Shown: positions 42,582 to 53,560, numbered from the stretch's first letter. The stretch: 64,000 bases of DNA from Hermatobates lingyangjiaoensis (GCA_026182355.1 JAPFBL010000538.1:124001-188000); one strand, 5' to 3'. Program-made: numbers and translations. The notes: a model not told the origin generated them from the sequence alone.

Positions 42582-42700
42582 AAAAAAAAATAAAAAAATG
42601 GATACGTTTACGTGATTTGATCAAACAACTTGAAGAATCCAAAGACAGATTTCTAATCTAATATTTTGCTTTTCTTGCATTGATCTATTTTGAGATATAT

Positions 42701-42739
<39 letters not shown>

Positions 42740-42742
<3 letters not shown>

Positions 42743-43700
42743 CACTCGGTGTTCATACTGTCTATCACTTATATCATCTTCCAAATTGATTTGAATATGG
42801 TAACGCATGGATTTAATGTGGTTGGGGTCACTGAGGCCTTTAGCAGCTGGGTCAGAGAAGACGATGGCTTTGAGGCATGCGAATTCGGCATCGTTGATCT
42901 GGATTGACATGAGTGGCCTTACGAGTTCGTCCATGACCTAGCTCCAACGTGACTCACATGTAAGTCAGGTGATCCTGCGTCTTGTGAAATATGATTACTT
43001 GGTGTATGGCGAGTAATTATACAGTTGTTTCCGAGAAGCAGAACATCTTGCAAGTGAAGAGATCTTCTAGTTAAACCCAGTAATAACCTGCATGTGCTCT
43101 AGCAAGGCTTCCTGGTCATCTAGAGTTAAATCAGTAAATACAGGAATACATTTAGCCCACTCAACAAAAAATATTACCTGCTGCTTCATAGATTCACAAA
43201 CATCATTTATATTAGCTATCCTTTTGCCAAGTATATCTGCTTCTGAAGCTAACTCTATTGAAGCTCCTGCTTGGCGTGAGAGCATGTTCAGCATTCAAAA
43301 GGCAATAAACAGACAAGCCGTTTCCAATCGTTGTTTCTTCTACAGCTTCTTATTTTCATGTCAGCTTTGAAACACTTTCCAAAGTATGCAGTACCGACAC
43401 TGATTTATTTTGCCTTTGTCTACAACATAGGCTCTATGAAACCTGCAAGTATATTGATGATTTTTTTCTGACAGACCTCCTGAAGAATCCTTTACAAGCA
43501 TCGCAAGACGAGGGTCAATAATGATTGCCAGTTGCTCTGTCACCACAGACAGCACACGAAATAATCGATCTTATATTGATTCCAGAAACGCCATGTCCCC
43601 CAATCAGTGACATTTCTCCATTTCCAGCGTTATAGGAACTGCGAACTCGTCTTAGCATGTCGGCTTGAAGGGCAGACTTCTTTATATATATCAGATTCAA
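42740..43700 (-). pseudogene. Processed pseudogene of an HNF4-type nuclear receptor
   Basis: Read from 43700 downwards: an N-terminal segment, then [15 protein letters not shown] (first zinc finger of an HNF4-type DNA-binding domain), then [19 protein letters not shown] and CRYC (second finger), a hinge, then NINDVCESMKQQVIFFVEWAK and LTLDDQEALLEH (ligand-binding domain, the helix 3-5 signature of nuclear receptors). The DVLLLGNNCIITRH block and MDELVRPLMSIQINDAEFACLK then LSDPNHIKSMRYHIQINLED follow. The order is that of HNF4, but the frame shifts at least three times. No introns interrupt the DNA-binding or ligand-binding segments, so it is a retrocopy. It is cut off at (TA)n (42697-42740). 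Part of the first-finger/second-finger junction is deleted. Confidence 0.88.
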
Positions 43701-43726
43701 TAATATATCGACCGTTTGATAGAATA

Positions 43727-44022
43727 GGTGTGTTCTCTAATCGGGGTTCGGTCAATTTTCCAAGATAAAAAATTAACTCTCGTTGCCAACGTTTCGGTTT
43801 TATTTAAAACCTTTTTCATAGGCAGAATTAAGAATTTTTATTTTTTAACTAAGAAAATGAAATTTACATTATTTAAAGGAACAACAATCAATGTTAACCG
43901 GAAAAACCTTCGACTAGACTGTCGAATATGAAAAAGGTTTTAAATAAAACCGAAACGTTGGCAACGAGAGTTTAATTTTTTATCCTGGAAAATTGACCGA
44001 ACCCCGATTAGAGAACACACCT
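43727..44022. repeat. Palindrome of the 'gaaacgttggcaacgagag' family
   Basis: The left arm is 43727-43821 and the right arm 43928-44022 (reverse complements), around a spacer of about 105 bp. The right arm reads TATGAAAAA, GGTTTT...AAAACC, GAAACGTTGGCAACG. It has the layout of the other modules but with ATGAAAA in place of CTGANGA. Related copies are at 5733, 6255 and 17210. Confidence 0.85.
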
Positions 44023-44345
44023 ATATATATATTTAATATGTGATGTACAGCTTTTAATGATAGACCTTTTGTAAAAATGTATTTTTGATATTTAACTGTG
44101 ATGTTTCTTCCTGTATTTATTTAGTTTTGTTGATATTGTATAAATTATATTTAATAACAGATAAATTCTGTAATCTAGTTTTCAATATTTATGTTTTTGC
44201 TTCATGTAAAACATGTGAAGTAACAAATAAACGTTAATTTTACTGGTAACTTCTTATTTACATTACTATAAGTAAAGTATAGTCTTCTTTATAAATAAAA
44301 TAATGATTTTGTCTGTACATTGCTTAGAACTGACTCATTTCAACT
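44023..44345. other. AT-rich intergenic sequence, nothing recognised
   Basis: No coding remnant, RNA gene or clear repeat partner was seen. Confidence 0.5.
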
Positions 44346-44412
44346 TTTCTTTACGTTTCATATATTGGAGAAACCGAATCCACCGTTAGAAAAATTTCTG
44401 TCGGTTTGTCTG

Positions 44413-44705
44413 TCCGCAAAACTTTGTCACAAGTAAACTCAGCTACCATAAGACATATAAAGCTGAAACTTTTACAGTATATTTGTGTAGGTCTAACTTA
44501 AAATATAGGCTCTGAATTGATTGGAAATTCAACGTAGAAGTGAAGTTATGGACGTTTAAAGCAAAAACGTTTGTCACAAGTAAACTCAGCCACCATAAGA
44601 CGTGGCGAGCTGAAACTTTGACACTGGATTTGTGTATGCCTAACTTAAAATATGGGCTCTAAATAGATTCATAATTAAGTACAGAAATGAAGTTATAGGG
44701 CTTTA
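44413..44705. repeat. Direct duplication of about 148 bp, diverged
   Basis: Two copies beginning 'ttgtcacaagtaaactcagc' (44424 and 44573), each followed by 'ccataagac', 'gctgaaactttt/g' and 'aacttaaaatat.ggctct'. They are about 85 percent alike by eye. This is probably an internal repeat of an interspersed element. Confidence 0.8.
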
Positions 44706-45660
44706 AGCGTTTTTTAACTTCAGAGACAAGTTTGTTTTGAAAATACACAGGTGTGGCAAGTAGGTATTCTTAGAAGATTTTAATTTCATTGGAGCATATG
44801 AATATATTGCGTATTTGACATCTTTGAAAAGGTGTTTCCCAGGGTTGAGGATGTACTATCCATTACGAATAAATAGTTTTGTAAACGAGCAATTCTCAAC
44901 TCTTAATATGAACAGGCAGGAAAAATCAACAAACAAGTTCTTACGCTATATCATACCGAGGAAAGAACTTACAAGTCAGTAAAGAAATTGGATTAGTGAT
45001 GAAGAAGCAGTTCATTATCTAATTGAATTTCTTGACTCTGAATTTATTTCTCCTGGACTGCCTGCTCATGAGTAAAAACTTCAAGTAGGAGCACCAATCA
45101 TGCTGCAATTTAGTAGCAGTAACAAATTTCATGTTACGAAACATGAGTGCCCCAAAACTGTGCAACGGGACACGACTCTGTGAGACACAGATATGCCATA
45201 GAGGCGGACATAATGACTGGATGTGGTATTGGGGAGTCTGTGTGTATACCACGCATATCATTGATTCCGAGCCACTGTCTGTTTCCATTGAAATGATTGC
45301 AATGTCCTGTCAGAGTCTATTTCGCAATGACGTTAACTAAGTCGCAAAGGGAGACTTTATCTAACGCAGGAATTCATGTTAGCGAGACCAAGTTTTTCTC
45401 ACATGGTCAACTGTAGTTTACTTGCTCAAGAGTCAGAGGTTCCAACTGTTTGTTCTTCCGTAAACCTGACGGACAGACAGCTAATGTGGTGTATACAGAG
45501 GCATTTGTTTAAGACTGTACTAATAATGGTATTTTCTACTATTCTATAACTTCTAATTGTGGTATTAGTATATATAATACTATAATTGATATTTTGGAAT
45601 ACCAAGTATAATAGAATTTTTGATTCCGTCAAAGACGGGTACATTTGCTAGTCATCGATA
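44706..45660. other. Intergenic repeat-like sequence, no gene recognised
   Basis: The short frames here carry no recognisable domain. The end 'ccgtcaaagacgggtacatt' with a small hairpin (gtcaaagac) is reminiscent of a LINE 3' end, but there is no partner copy in the window. Confidence 0.4.
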
Positions 45661-45664
45661 AAAA

Positions 45665-45744
45665 CATTATCTCTCAAATTTGATGGAAAAACTTGCTTTG
45701 AGGTCCCCAAAGCCTTTTTATGATTTTTCGATCTTGTGTATGTA

Positions 45745-45820
<76 letters not shown>
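45665..45820. repeat. LINE-tail-like repeat and (GT)n microsatellite
   Basis: 'ctttgaggtccccaaagcc' (45697) matches the segment at 1788, followed by (TGTA)n and a long (GT)n run at 45748-45817. Confidence 0.9.
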
Positions 45821-45822
<2 letters not shown>

Positions 45823-46689
45823 CTCACGGGCAGTAGCCCTGCCATGAGGGAATTTATTTGATTCAACAGCATGCCCCACAATTGTATTATATGCAATCTA
45901 CAACTTAGGAAGAACATATTTTTAAGTACACTCAATTACAATTATTTATAATGGGTATATTGCTAACAATTGATTTTAATATTAATTTACCACCATTTCT
46001 ATTTTAATAATTATTTTCTTGTTTTCATACATATATATACATATACACATTTATACAGATATTCATACCCACAAAAACAATTTTTTAGAAAAATCTTTTT
46101 ACAAAATATTCCTCTCTCAGAGAATCAGCTAAAAATCTGTTGTAACATTCCTGAAATAAAGTTTTACATTCAGGTCTAAAAGTTGAATATTTATTGTAGT
46201 AGTTATCACCAGTTTTTTTAAGAGTAAATTGTAGATCTTTTTTTATTTAATTTAATAATTCTTATTTAATTTTTGTTTTATTTAATAATTCTCAGGAGAA
46301 CCATTTTGGATGAGTTGAAGTATTATATGTTTTAATTTGAGGTACATAATGATCAATGACAAGCGAAATAATATGTTAGAAATAATTAGTGCAATAATTT
46401 ATACTCGAGAATGAATATGAAGTGTCTCAACTAAATTCCGATAGATTGGATAATAATGAAGTATAGTAGCCCTTCGAGAAATTGTATTTAATTTTATGAA
46501 GTTCAAGAGTATGTACTTCCTATATGAACAAATAGAATGTATAACCTCTACTTTCTTAATATGTACATCATAAGGAAGTATGGGATGGCAGTAACAAGTG
46601 ATAGTATTATTTTTTATACTATTTGATAATATAATATCAGATTCACTATCTCCAATAACGTATTTACTTTTTGACACTATTGTGATTTT

Positions 46690-47215
46690 TATAATAACAA
46701 GCAGAAATACCCGGCGTTGCCCGGGTCTAGAAGTTTTAAGTATAAAATATGAAATGATCGAAATGAAAATTGTGTTCAATATTATTTTATGCATTTTTGT
46801 CTTACGATTCTTCATTCATGATCTACAGTCCCTTGGACGTTTTTTAACATTTTCAGGAGAATAGTGGTACCTAGGCTATGAAAGAAGCATCCTAGAGCAA
46901 AAAGTCATTAAATAACATTGAGTTCGATTTTTATTTCCAACATTTAATATTTTATGCATTAAGGCCGTAGACGCCATATTTCTTGAGAAAAAATGCAAAA
47001 ACTAAAAATTGGCAAATTTTTGAGGTTTTTGGGCACTAGGGGGCCGGGGTTAAGCTGCCCCCCGGAGTTTAATAGCCTAAAACCACCCCAAGACCTATAG
47101 AAAGTGCCTTGCAAAAGAATTTTTGAAAAAGGTCCATTGTAGGCCGAATGCATAAGGTACAAACATACATACATAGATACAGAGCCACGAAGAGAATTAT
47201 ATATAGATGCAAGTA
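46690..47215 (+). repeat. Interspersed repeat, copy 1 ('acccggcgttgcccgggt' element)
   Basis: Begins near 46708 with the hairpin 'cccggcgttgcccggg'. The part 46935-47210 ('ggccgtagacgccatatttc' to 'gccacgaagagaattatata') is repeated at 47715-47968. It ends in TATATAGAT, as the 3' ends of some non-LTR retroelements do. No ORF is recognised. Confidence 0.85.
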
Positions 47216-47689
47216 TAATTGTTTGAAAATTATGATATGAAACTTATGAAAATTTGTTTGATAATGTTGAATTTGTGACAAAAAATTAATTTTTGCAATT
47301 TATAATTGAAAAACTTTATTGTGAACTTATTACAAAGAAGTAGGAATCTAGGTTTAATTTAAAATGTAGAAAATTATACTATGAAGTTTCTGACAAAAAT
47401 TGTTTGAATATTAAAATGTGAAATTTGTGATGAAAAATGTTTAAAAATTATAATGTGAATGTTTAAAAATTATAATGTGAAATTTGTAACAAAAAATTAG
47501 AGATCATTCAAGAATTTCTGGTACCTGATTGTTTCGAATTGAACTAAGCGTGTGGAAATATTATCATAAAGATTAACCTACCTGCGGCCGCTATTATCAA
47601 TTAAAGTCAAAATGTAAACAAACAGGTTATACAGGAAACCTTATCTATTATAATATTTTTGGGATATTACCTGAACCACAACTCTGATT
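47216..47689. other. AT-rich intergenic sequence
   Basis: Contains short near-repeats of 'tgtgaaatttgtaacaaaaa' type (47400-47500). No gene is seen. Confidence 0.5.
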
Positions 47690-47970
47690 TTCGATTTTTA
47701 TTTCCAACATTTCATATTTTATGCATTAAGGCCGTAGACGCCATATTTCTTGACAAAAAATGCAAAAACTCAAAATCGGCAAATTTTTGAGGTTTTTGGG
47801 CCCTAGGGGGCCTGGGTTAGGCTGCCCCCCCAGAGTTTAATAGCCTAAAACCTCCCCAAGACCTATAGAAAGTGCCTTGCAAAAGAATTTTTGAAAAAGG
47901 TCCATTGTAGGCCGAATGCATAAGGTACAAACATACATACAGAGCCACGAAGAGAATTTATATATAGATA
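47690..47970 (+). repeat. Interspersed repeat, copy 2 (3' part only)
   Basis: About 95 percent identical by eye to 46935-47210, including 'taggccgaatgcataaggta' and the TATATAGAT end. It lacks the 5' half with the GC hairpin. It is a 5'-truncated copy, which fits a retroelement that starts copying at its 3' end. Confidence 0.88.
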
Positions 47971-48250
47971 AAAAGAGAATCGTGTAATATGGACTTTATG
48001 AAATTAAATAATGCCAGTAAAAAAAAGTTCCTTTTATCTGTTATAATAATCTGAAATTCAATATCTCTAGTAACTTATTTATATTTGACATTATTATAAC
48101 CCTTATAATAAATAAAGTGAAAACCTTAAATTATGGATTTTATAAATTAAATGATGCCAGTAAAACAAAGTTACTCTTATCAAAGTATAAATTAGATTAG
48201 AAATGATTTTTAAAAAAAGTTGAATGGAAGTTACATCGTATGTTTATTTT

Positions 48251-48345
48251 AACCAATCATAGCTCATTTTATTTCAACCAATCATAGCTCTTCATTTCAA
48301 CCAATCATAGCTTATTTTATTTCAACCAATAATTTTTTCCAAATA
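48251..48345. repeat. Short tandem repeat with four CCAAT motifs
   Basis: Four copies of '(tt)caaccaatcatagct(c/t)' at roughly 20-25 bp spacing, the fourth ending 'caaccaataattt'. Each carries CCAAT. It may be only a decayed tandem repeat; no nearby gene start is apparent. Confidence 0.7.
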
Positions 48346-49850
48346 CTTTTCACTTTAATTACGTCTCTGAATAATAGCGTCACTTTTATTTCTAATAGTT
48401 TTAAATGAATTCAAACTATTCTAAATCAAAAAATTAGTTAATATATGACTTTTAAGTTAAATATTGCGCTGATTGAATGACAATGCAAGAATACAGAATG
48501 TATTGAACATCTTAATTATGGTCAGTGGCAACATATTAATTTTCTTTTCAATATTATGAGTTTAATTAATTTGTTCTTAGACTGTCCACTCTTATATATG
48601 GTAATATTTTATATTACATTAATATCATATCTTTATCACCATTACACCTCAACAGGAAAATAGTATATTTAAATTAACTACCACTGTATATATCAAGCAA
48701 AAAAATCACCTTGTAATCGTTTTCAAGGCTCAGCTAATTTATTAATTGAATCAAAATTTCTTCTATAACATTCAAAAAGTATCTTTCAAACAATTGAAAA
48801 CAGTTATTTAGTCTACTAGTTGTACCTATTTTCCAAAATTTTCCTTAAAAATTTCTGGTCTTAAACAATGTTATTCTCATATTTTTTCTCTAATTATATT
48901 GTTACAATTAAATGTATTTAGTTCTAAAATATTATTTTATAATGCCTAATTTATGTTTTATTAAAAAATCCTTCCAACATTCGATCAATTATTTATTAAT
49001 TATATATCATGGTCCTAGGGTAAAAGGGTTATAGTAAATAGAAAATGTCCTATTTAAGAGTTATACAAGATGTATTACCTCTACTAAGAGATAGATACAA
49101 TTGATTAGATGACATTTATCATTTAGATTCAGAATAATTAAGTAAAAAAGATAATGCTATGGTTAACAAAATAGAACTAATACACATTTGATAAAAACAG
49201 GTATTCCCTTTAAAGTAATTCTTTTAATGTATTCATTTCCGTACAGAATAAAATACTTTTACAACAAAAGGTCTTTTATGACATGAAATAATTCATATTA
49301 AACTAATAAAGAATTACATATAATAATATTGATAATTAAAGCAAACAAGATTGAATCAGTGGAAATTAAACAAACTCTATCATAATGATGGATAACTATA
49401 GTACTTGTTTTATTACTTTTTTAAATTTCTTTATGTCGTATTTAAAACAATCTAAACTGCTATATAAACCATTATACTTTATCATCAAACTAGACAGTGA
49501 GGAATGACAAGAGTATTTATTTTTAGGATAGTTGGGCTTTTCTTAATTTTTTATGATGGTAAATGAGATAAGCATAATGAATTAAATTATTTAATAATTT
49601 ATGTGTAAATAGGAAGTTCTTAGTGTTCTGGAAGACTTAGTGTTCCTTTTCCTCTCTAATCATTAGTAAATACCAGACTAGTAAACTGGTAAATCATTAA
49701 AGACACGTGTAAAACAACACCAATACAACGTAAGTAGACAGGAAAAAAGTAGTGCCTTATTCTTGCATATGAAAAATGAAAATCATCATATTGATTGGAC
49801 AGGAGCTAAATTTATTACCTATGAAAAATCAATGTTAGTAGGTAGATAGT
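48346..49850. other. AT-rich intergenic region, nothing recognised
   Basis: About 1.5 kb with no open frame of note, no repeat partner within the window and no RNA gene that I can recognise. Confidence 0.55.
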
Positions 49851-50544
49851 CATAGTTCTGGCCAGTAGCCCATATATCACCAGTTTTGTTATGACTGGAT
49901 AACTTACCTAGGTCAACTCAGCTGGTGTTATGGCGGGTCACTCACCTAGATCGACCCGGTTGTGTTGTCTGAGTCTGTGGGCTACATTGAAGGTAGAGTT
50001 TGGCCTCGTGACATGTTCACATGCGATCGGACCCGGGTCTCTCCTTCTATTGTATTTGGATTGAAAGAATATTATTGTGAATGTTATATTGGCAGACTGG
50101 TTGGAGGTCAGCTGCCGAGAGAGTTTACTTCAGAGCATTAACCCGATAAATACCAGACCCTCTGCCCCACCCCCCTCCAGCCAACAGGCCGGCTCAGCCT
50201 TCTCCAAGTCTGCTATATAGAATGCTCCCCTTGGTTGGGTGGAGGTCAGCTGCCGAGAGAGTTTACTTCAGAGCGTTAACCCGATAAATTCCAGACCCTC
50301 TGACCCACCCCCCAGCCAAGGCGACGCTGTCTTATCCTTCAACGTGTCCTGCCTTGCATGGTTGCCAACTGCCTCTGAGTCAACCATAGTTCATTAACTC
50401 TAGACACGCAGAGATACCTCCCTGTAATGACGTATCCAGCCAAGTTGACGTCATCTTAACCTTGCCTGTTCAGACACGCACGCCCGCTCAATGTTCTGCG
50501 CCTTCTATATATAATTTAAACATATTGAATAAAACTCATTCAAG
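49850..50544. promoter_or_regulatory. Left flank or end of the Polinton: GC-richer segment with 136-bp direct repeat
   Basis: The base composition changes at about 49860. A direct repeat starts at 50100 and at 50236 ('ggaggtcagctgccgagaga', then 'ttaacccgataaat.ccagac') with a period of about 136 bp. TATA-like sequences occur at 50210 (CTATATAGAA) and 50504 (CTATATATAA), the latter about 40 bp before the first ATG (50545). Polintons have long terminal inverted repeats, and the partner end would lie right of the window, so whether this is terminal repeat or promoter cannot be settled here. Confidence 0.45.
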
Positions 50545-50822
50545 ATGCGCAACAAATTTGGACAACACATTGCTGCTCGTCGAGATAATAGTACAAAAAG
50601 TGCTGTACAATATTTATTGGATAAAGTGGAAGAAATTGAAAACAAAGAGAATACTTCAACGATAGGAGATAGCGACATTGTCTTATTCGGTCTTTTAAAG
50701 ACTATCTGCAAAATGTATTTAAGAATCAGATACTGGCTGAATTGTCATTGATGAAATTTCACGGAACCAAACACACAGACGACCAAGTCATTGCAAAGCT
50801 GAGCAAAAGGAGAAGGGGATGA
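50545..50822 (+). pseudogene. Small Polinton ORF, frameshifted, function unknown
   Basis: An ATG at 50545 opens MRNKFGQHIAARRDN, then a helical acidic segment (LLDKVEEIENKEN). Near 50690 the frame changes. The stretch after it reads on in the -1/+2 frame with SFKDYLQNVFKNQILAEL and ends KRRRG at a TGA (50820-50822) that overlaps the ATG of the phospholipase gene (ATGA at 50819). The coding-like composition on both sides of the break and the tight junction with the next gene suggest a real gene damaged by an indel. I do not recognise the family. Confidence 0.5.
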
Positions 50823-51223
50823 GTTTCTTAAACAGATGGATCAACAGTAGGAAGAAGGAGATGCATTTGAAAATTGGAAAAGATCATTTCCGGTTCTGCG
50901 GACCTGGGACAGCATTAGAGGAACGTCTTGAACGTGGAGATGAAGGAATCAATAAGCTAGATGATGCGTGCAAAGAACATGATATTGCCTATAGTCAAAG
51001 CAACAATCTGAGTGATAGACATGCTGCAGACAAGGTGTTACAGAAGAAGGCTTGGAAACGTGTAAAGTCCCTGGATGCTAATTTAAATGAACGTCTCGCA
51101 TCACTCTTGGTGGCTGGTGCTATGAAGGGAAAACGAATGCTTGGACTTGGACTCAAGAAGAAGAAGAAGAAGAGGAAGAAGAGAAATGTAAATACAAAGA
51201 GGAAGAAAAAATGTAACAAATAG
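50819..51223 (+). CDS. Phospholipase A2-like protein (parvovirus VP1-type fold), Polinton
   Basis: 134 residues, apparently intact. Residues 26-31 (F-C-G-P-G-T) give the calcium-binding loop and residues 48-58 (D-D-A-C-K-E-H-D-I-A-Y) the catalytic His-Asp site (H54, D55), the signature of the compact phospholipase A2 domain found in parvovirus VP1 and in some other viral capsid-associated proteins. The C-terminal quarter is very basic (runs of K and R), which could serve nuclear entry or DNA binding. In viruses such domains help a particle leave the endosome. Here the role is inferred from the family and from its place among Polinton capsid genes. Its start codon overlaps the stop of the upstream ORF. 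Confidence 0.85.
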   Translation: MSFLNRWINSRKKEMHLKIGKDHFRFCGPGTALEERLERGDEGINKLDDACKEHDIAYSQSNNLSDRHAADKVLQKKAWKRVKSLDANLNERLASLLVAGAMKGKRMLGLGLKKKKKKRKKRNVNTKRKKKCNK

Positions 51224-51257
51224 CGATATTGTTTAAAAAATATATTTATTTTCTTTT

Positions 51258-52202
51258 TTAATTAACAAAGTCTTTTTTCTTTACCCATTCCTGTTTATCA
51301 TAACCCTGAAATTTTACAAGTACATCACCATTTTTTCGTTTCTTTACAATTTTTTCAATTAAATAAACATTAGGTACATTAGTCTTTTGTAATTCACGCT
51401 GGTAAAAGCGACCTCTAACTTCCTGTCCATTGTCATCTCGCAGCTGGTAAGTAACAGGTAGGGTGGGTAAAATCTTGTTGATGTAGAAAACTTCAGTGGA
51501 CCAATTCCTCGTATAGCCTCGTTCAAAGGTAGTTCGAAACTTGCTAATTCTCACTGGTGTGTTTAATGTCAGCTTGGTAGATGTTTTCAATTTGGAATGT
51601 CTTTGTTTGATAGCGTTGGCAACTCTTTGCAAAATGGCCTCTTCATTCACGCCCTTTTTAACTTTACTCGGAGCCATTCCAATCGTGCGATGATATGTGT
51701 TATTATACTGTTGTACAATCTTTGGGAGAATATCAAGAAATCTATAGGATCCTTGAAGGGAGAATTGTTTAAACATTCTTCCCCTTAGTGTTCTATTGAA
51801 CCTTTCAACAATAGAAGCCTTCATGGTAGAAAATGTCCTGTAGTGGATTATATTGTTTTTTCGGCAAAGCTCTTGAAAATCCTTGTTGAAAAATTCCCTT
51901 CCAGCATCACTGTGTATGTATTTTGGCTTGACTTTCACTCTGGTCAAATGGTCTTGAAATGCTCTAGTCACATTGTCACCAGTCTTTCTCTTGACAGGGA
52001 TGACCCAAGCATATTTGGAAAAAGTATCGATAATTGTCAACAGGTAGTTTGTTTTGTTGTTATAATTGGCAAGTGAGCGTACATCAACCAGATCCATTTG
52101 CCATGTATTATGAATATGTTTTAATGGAAAGGGAGATCGTGGGAAATGTATTCTTGCCCCTCTATGAAGTTCATCAACTAAAAGTTGTTTCTGACTCGTC
52201 AT
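51258..52202 (-). CDS. Polinton integrase (retroviral-type rve) with C-terminal chromodomain
   Basis: 314 residues, unbroken. It starts with a basic ELHRGARIHFPRSPF segment, typical of one Polinton subfamily. Catalytic acids are D37 (WQMDLVDV), D99 (IHSDAGREF) and E133 (SIVERFNRTL), with 33 residues between the second and third. The core fold is followed by an SH3-like stretch and, at about 281-314, a chromodomain (LIEKIVKKRKNGD, VLVKFQGYDK, EWV). Chromodomains on integrases can guide insertion to chromatin marks. The N-terminal zinc-binding module of retroviral integrases is absent, as is normal here. It sits tail-to-tail with the phospholipase gene (35 bp apart). It is one of the few intact genes of this element. 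Confidence 0.93.
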   Translation of the reverse strand: MTSQKQLLVDELHRGARIHFPRSPFPLKHIHNTWQMDLVDVRSLANYNNKTNYLLTIIDTFSKYAWVIPVKRKTGDNVTRAFQDHLTRVKVKPKYIHSDAGREFFNKDFQELCRKNNIIHYRTFSTMKASIVERFNRTLRGRMFKQFSLQGSYRFLDILPKIVQQYNNTYHRTIGMAPSKVKKGVNEEAILQRVANAIKQRHSKLKTSTKLTLNTPVRISKFRTTFERGYTRNWSTEVFYINKILPTLPVTYQLRDDNGQEVRGRFYQRELQKTNVPNVYLIEKIVKKRKNGDVLVKFQGYDKQEWVKKKDFVN

Positions 52203-53169
52203 GTTTAGTAAATTATATCATTCTCTCTCAACTCTTCGAGTATAGATTCAATTTCATTGGAATGTGCAGTGTTGCCAGCTGTATATTCAGCAGTGAGAAG
52301 ATCCAACCTTGAGACAAGTTCATTCACATCGTCGTAATATTCATAAACCGTTGGCCAACTTGCATTAATCCTCTGCCTCGCCTTCCCACCTGCTCACTGA
52401 GATTTGGTTTCTTCGAAAAAAGCTTTCTAATAATACGAATATATTAATGCCTGAATTTGCATTGACTTGCTGCTCTGCGGTGAGTAGAAGCGTTTGTGTG
52501 CATGAGTCGACTCTAGCAGTCGTTTTATATTGTTGTAAATCACCCTTGCTGTAACGTGTAGGATTCTTGAGAAAAAGCAAGCTCAATAGACCTGGTGTGT
52601 GCTGTGATCCAGTCTCCCTTGACAAAGAATTGATCTGTAGTAGCATCTCCCAATGCAACTTCACTATCACCCAAACTGAAAACACCAGTGGGGGTAATGC
52701 GAAAACCATAAGTTGAGTCAAAATCCTCCTCACCCTCTTCCAGTCTCTTTAGAATAAATGGTCTAAAAGAAGGAGGTAAATGTTGCAATGATTGTGCTGC
52801 ATATCGTCTACCTTCCGGTGTATTGTAGGCTTCTTGAATAGATGGAGAATATATGGTTGGTTCTTCGTCTTCTTCTGCTTCTGCTTCCCAGTCAGTACCA
52901 CTCCTAATGAATGCAGGAGAGCGTGATGTTGGTTTAGGACTAATTGGCTCATCCTGTTCGCTTTTTGGTTCAACCTTTACCTTTAGAGTCTTTCCACTCA
53001 ATTCTTGCACCAAAGACTGGATGGGTTCAACAATAGGCGTGGCACTTTTTCTAAAATAGTCGTCTACAAAACGGTTTCCCTGTCTGTATATGCGGTATTT
53101 TGTTCTAATATCATTGGCTGTTTTAATAAGATCCTCTTTAAGGCGTACATCCTTCACAGGTGGTGTCAT
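52203..53169 (-). pseudogene. Conserved Polinton protein of unknown function, frameshifted
   Basis: The first frame (52540-53169) starts MTPPVKDVRLKEDLI and has an acidic, proline-rich middle. Its fold-like end (SLGDSEVALGD) continues in another frame (GLLSLLFLKNP, about 52540-52590). A third segment (52203-52370) reads NELVSRLDLLTAEY and IESILEELRENDIIY just before the integrase ATG. This order, including the 'GL..LL..K.P' and 'NELV.RL.LL' blocks, is seen in Polintons directly upstream of the integrase. The function is not known to me. At least one frameshift and one stop break it. Confidence 0.7.
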
Positions 53170-53203
53170 TGTTTATCTGACGAGCTCCTCTCTTTGTCTA
53201 CTA

Positions 53204-53494
53204 TTATAGTTTTTCCAGATCGCGGACAATACGGTGGTATAGCATACCGCATAAAGTACATATACATGTATCTGGACCGCAAGTAACACCCGGTCTGCTC
53301 CAGATACATGTATCATAATGCCCTGAGTGTTGTATTCTACTAATGCACCTGTTACTATACTCTTTCAGCTTGCAAAGATTTTTATGAATCCGTCCATAGG
53401 CATCAGCTTTTTCATCGTATATCCTGACATTTTTAATGGATTCCATATAGCGGTGGTAGGCTGGCAGCGAAGCAATAGCGGACAACTCCTCCAT
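53204..53494 (-). CDS. Small cysteine-rich Polinton protein, unknown
   Basis: 96 residues with a helical N-terminus and a C-terminal Cys/His cluster (CIWSRPGVTCGPDTC, CTLCGMLYH) that could bind zinc. It lies between the packaging ATPase and the unknown protein at 52203-53169, all on the minus strand and closely spaced, so it is likely co-transcribed. I do not recognise the family. Confidence 0.6.
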   Translation of the reverse strand: MEELSAIASLPAYHRYMESIKNVRIYDEKADAYGRIHKNLCKLKEYSNRCISRIQHSGHYDTCIWSRPGVTCGPDTCICTLCGMLYHRIVRDLEKL

Positions 53495-53560
53495 TGTACT
53501 GACTAATGCAACAGGTGGGTGGGAGACTATGTAGTAATTTCACCACCAACACCGCTCTGT

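Noticed and set aside
45648..45935. Frame rich in Thr-His repeats
   Set aside because: It is the translation of a GT/CA microsatellite.
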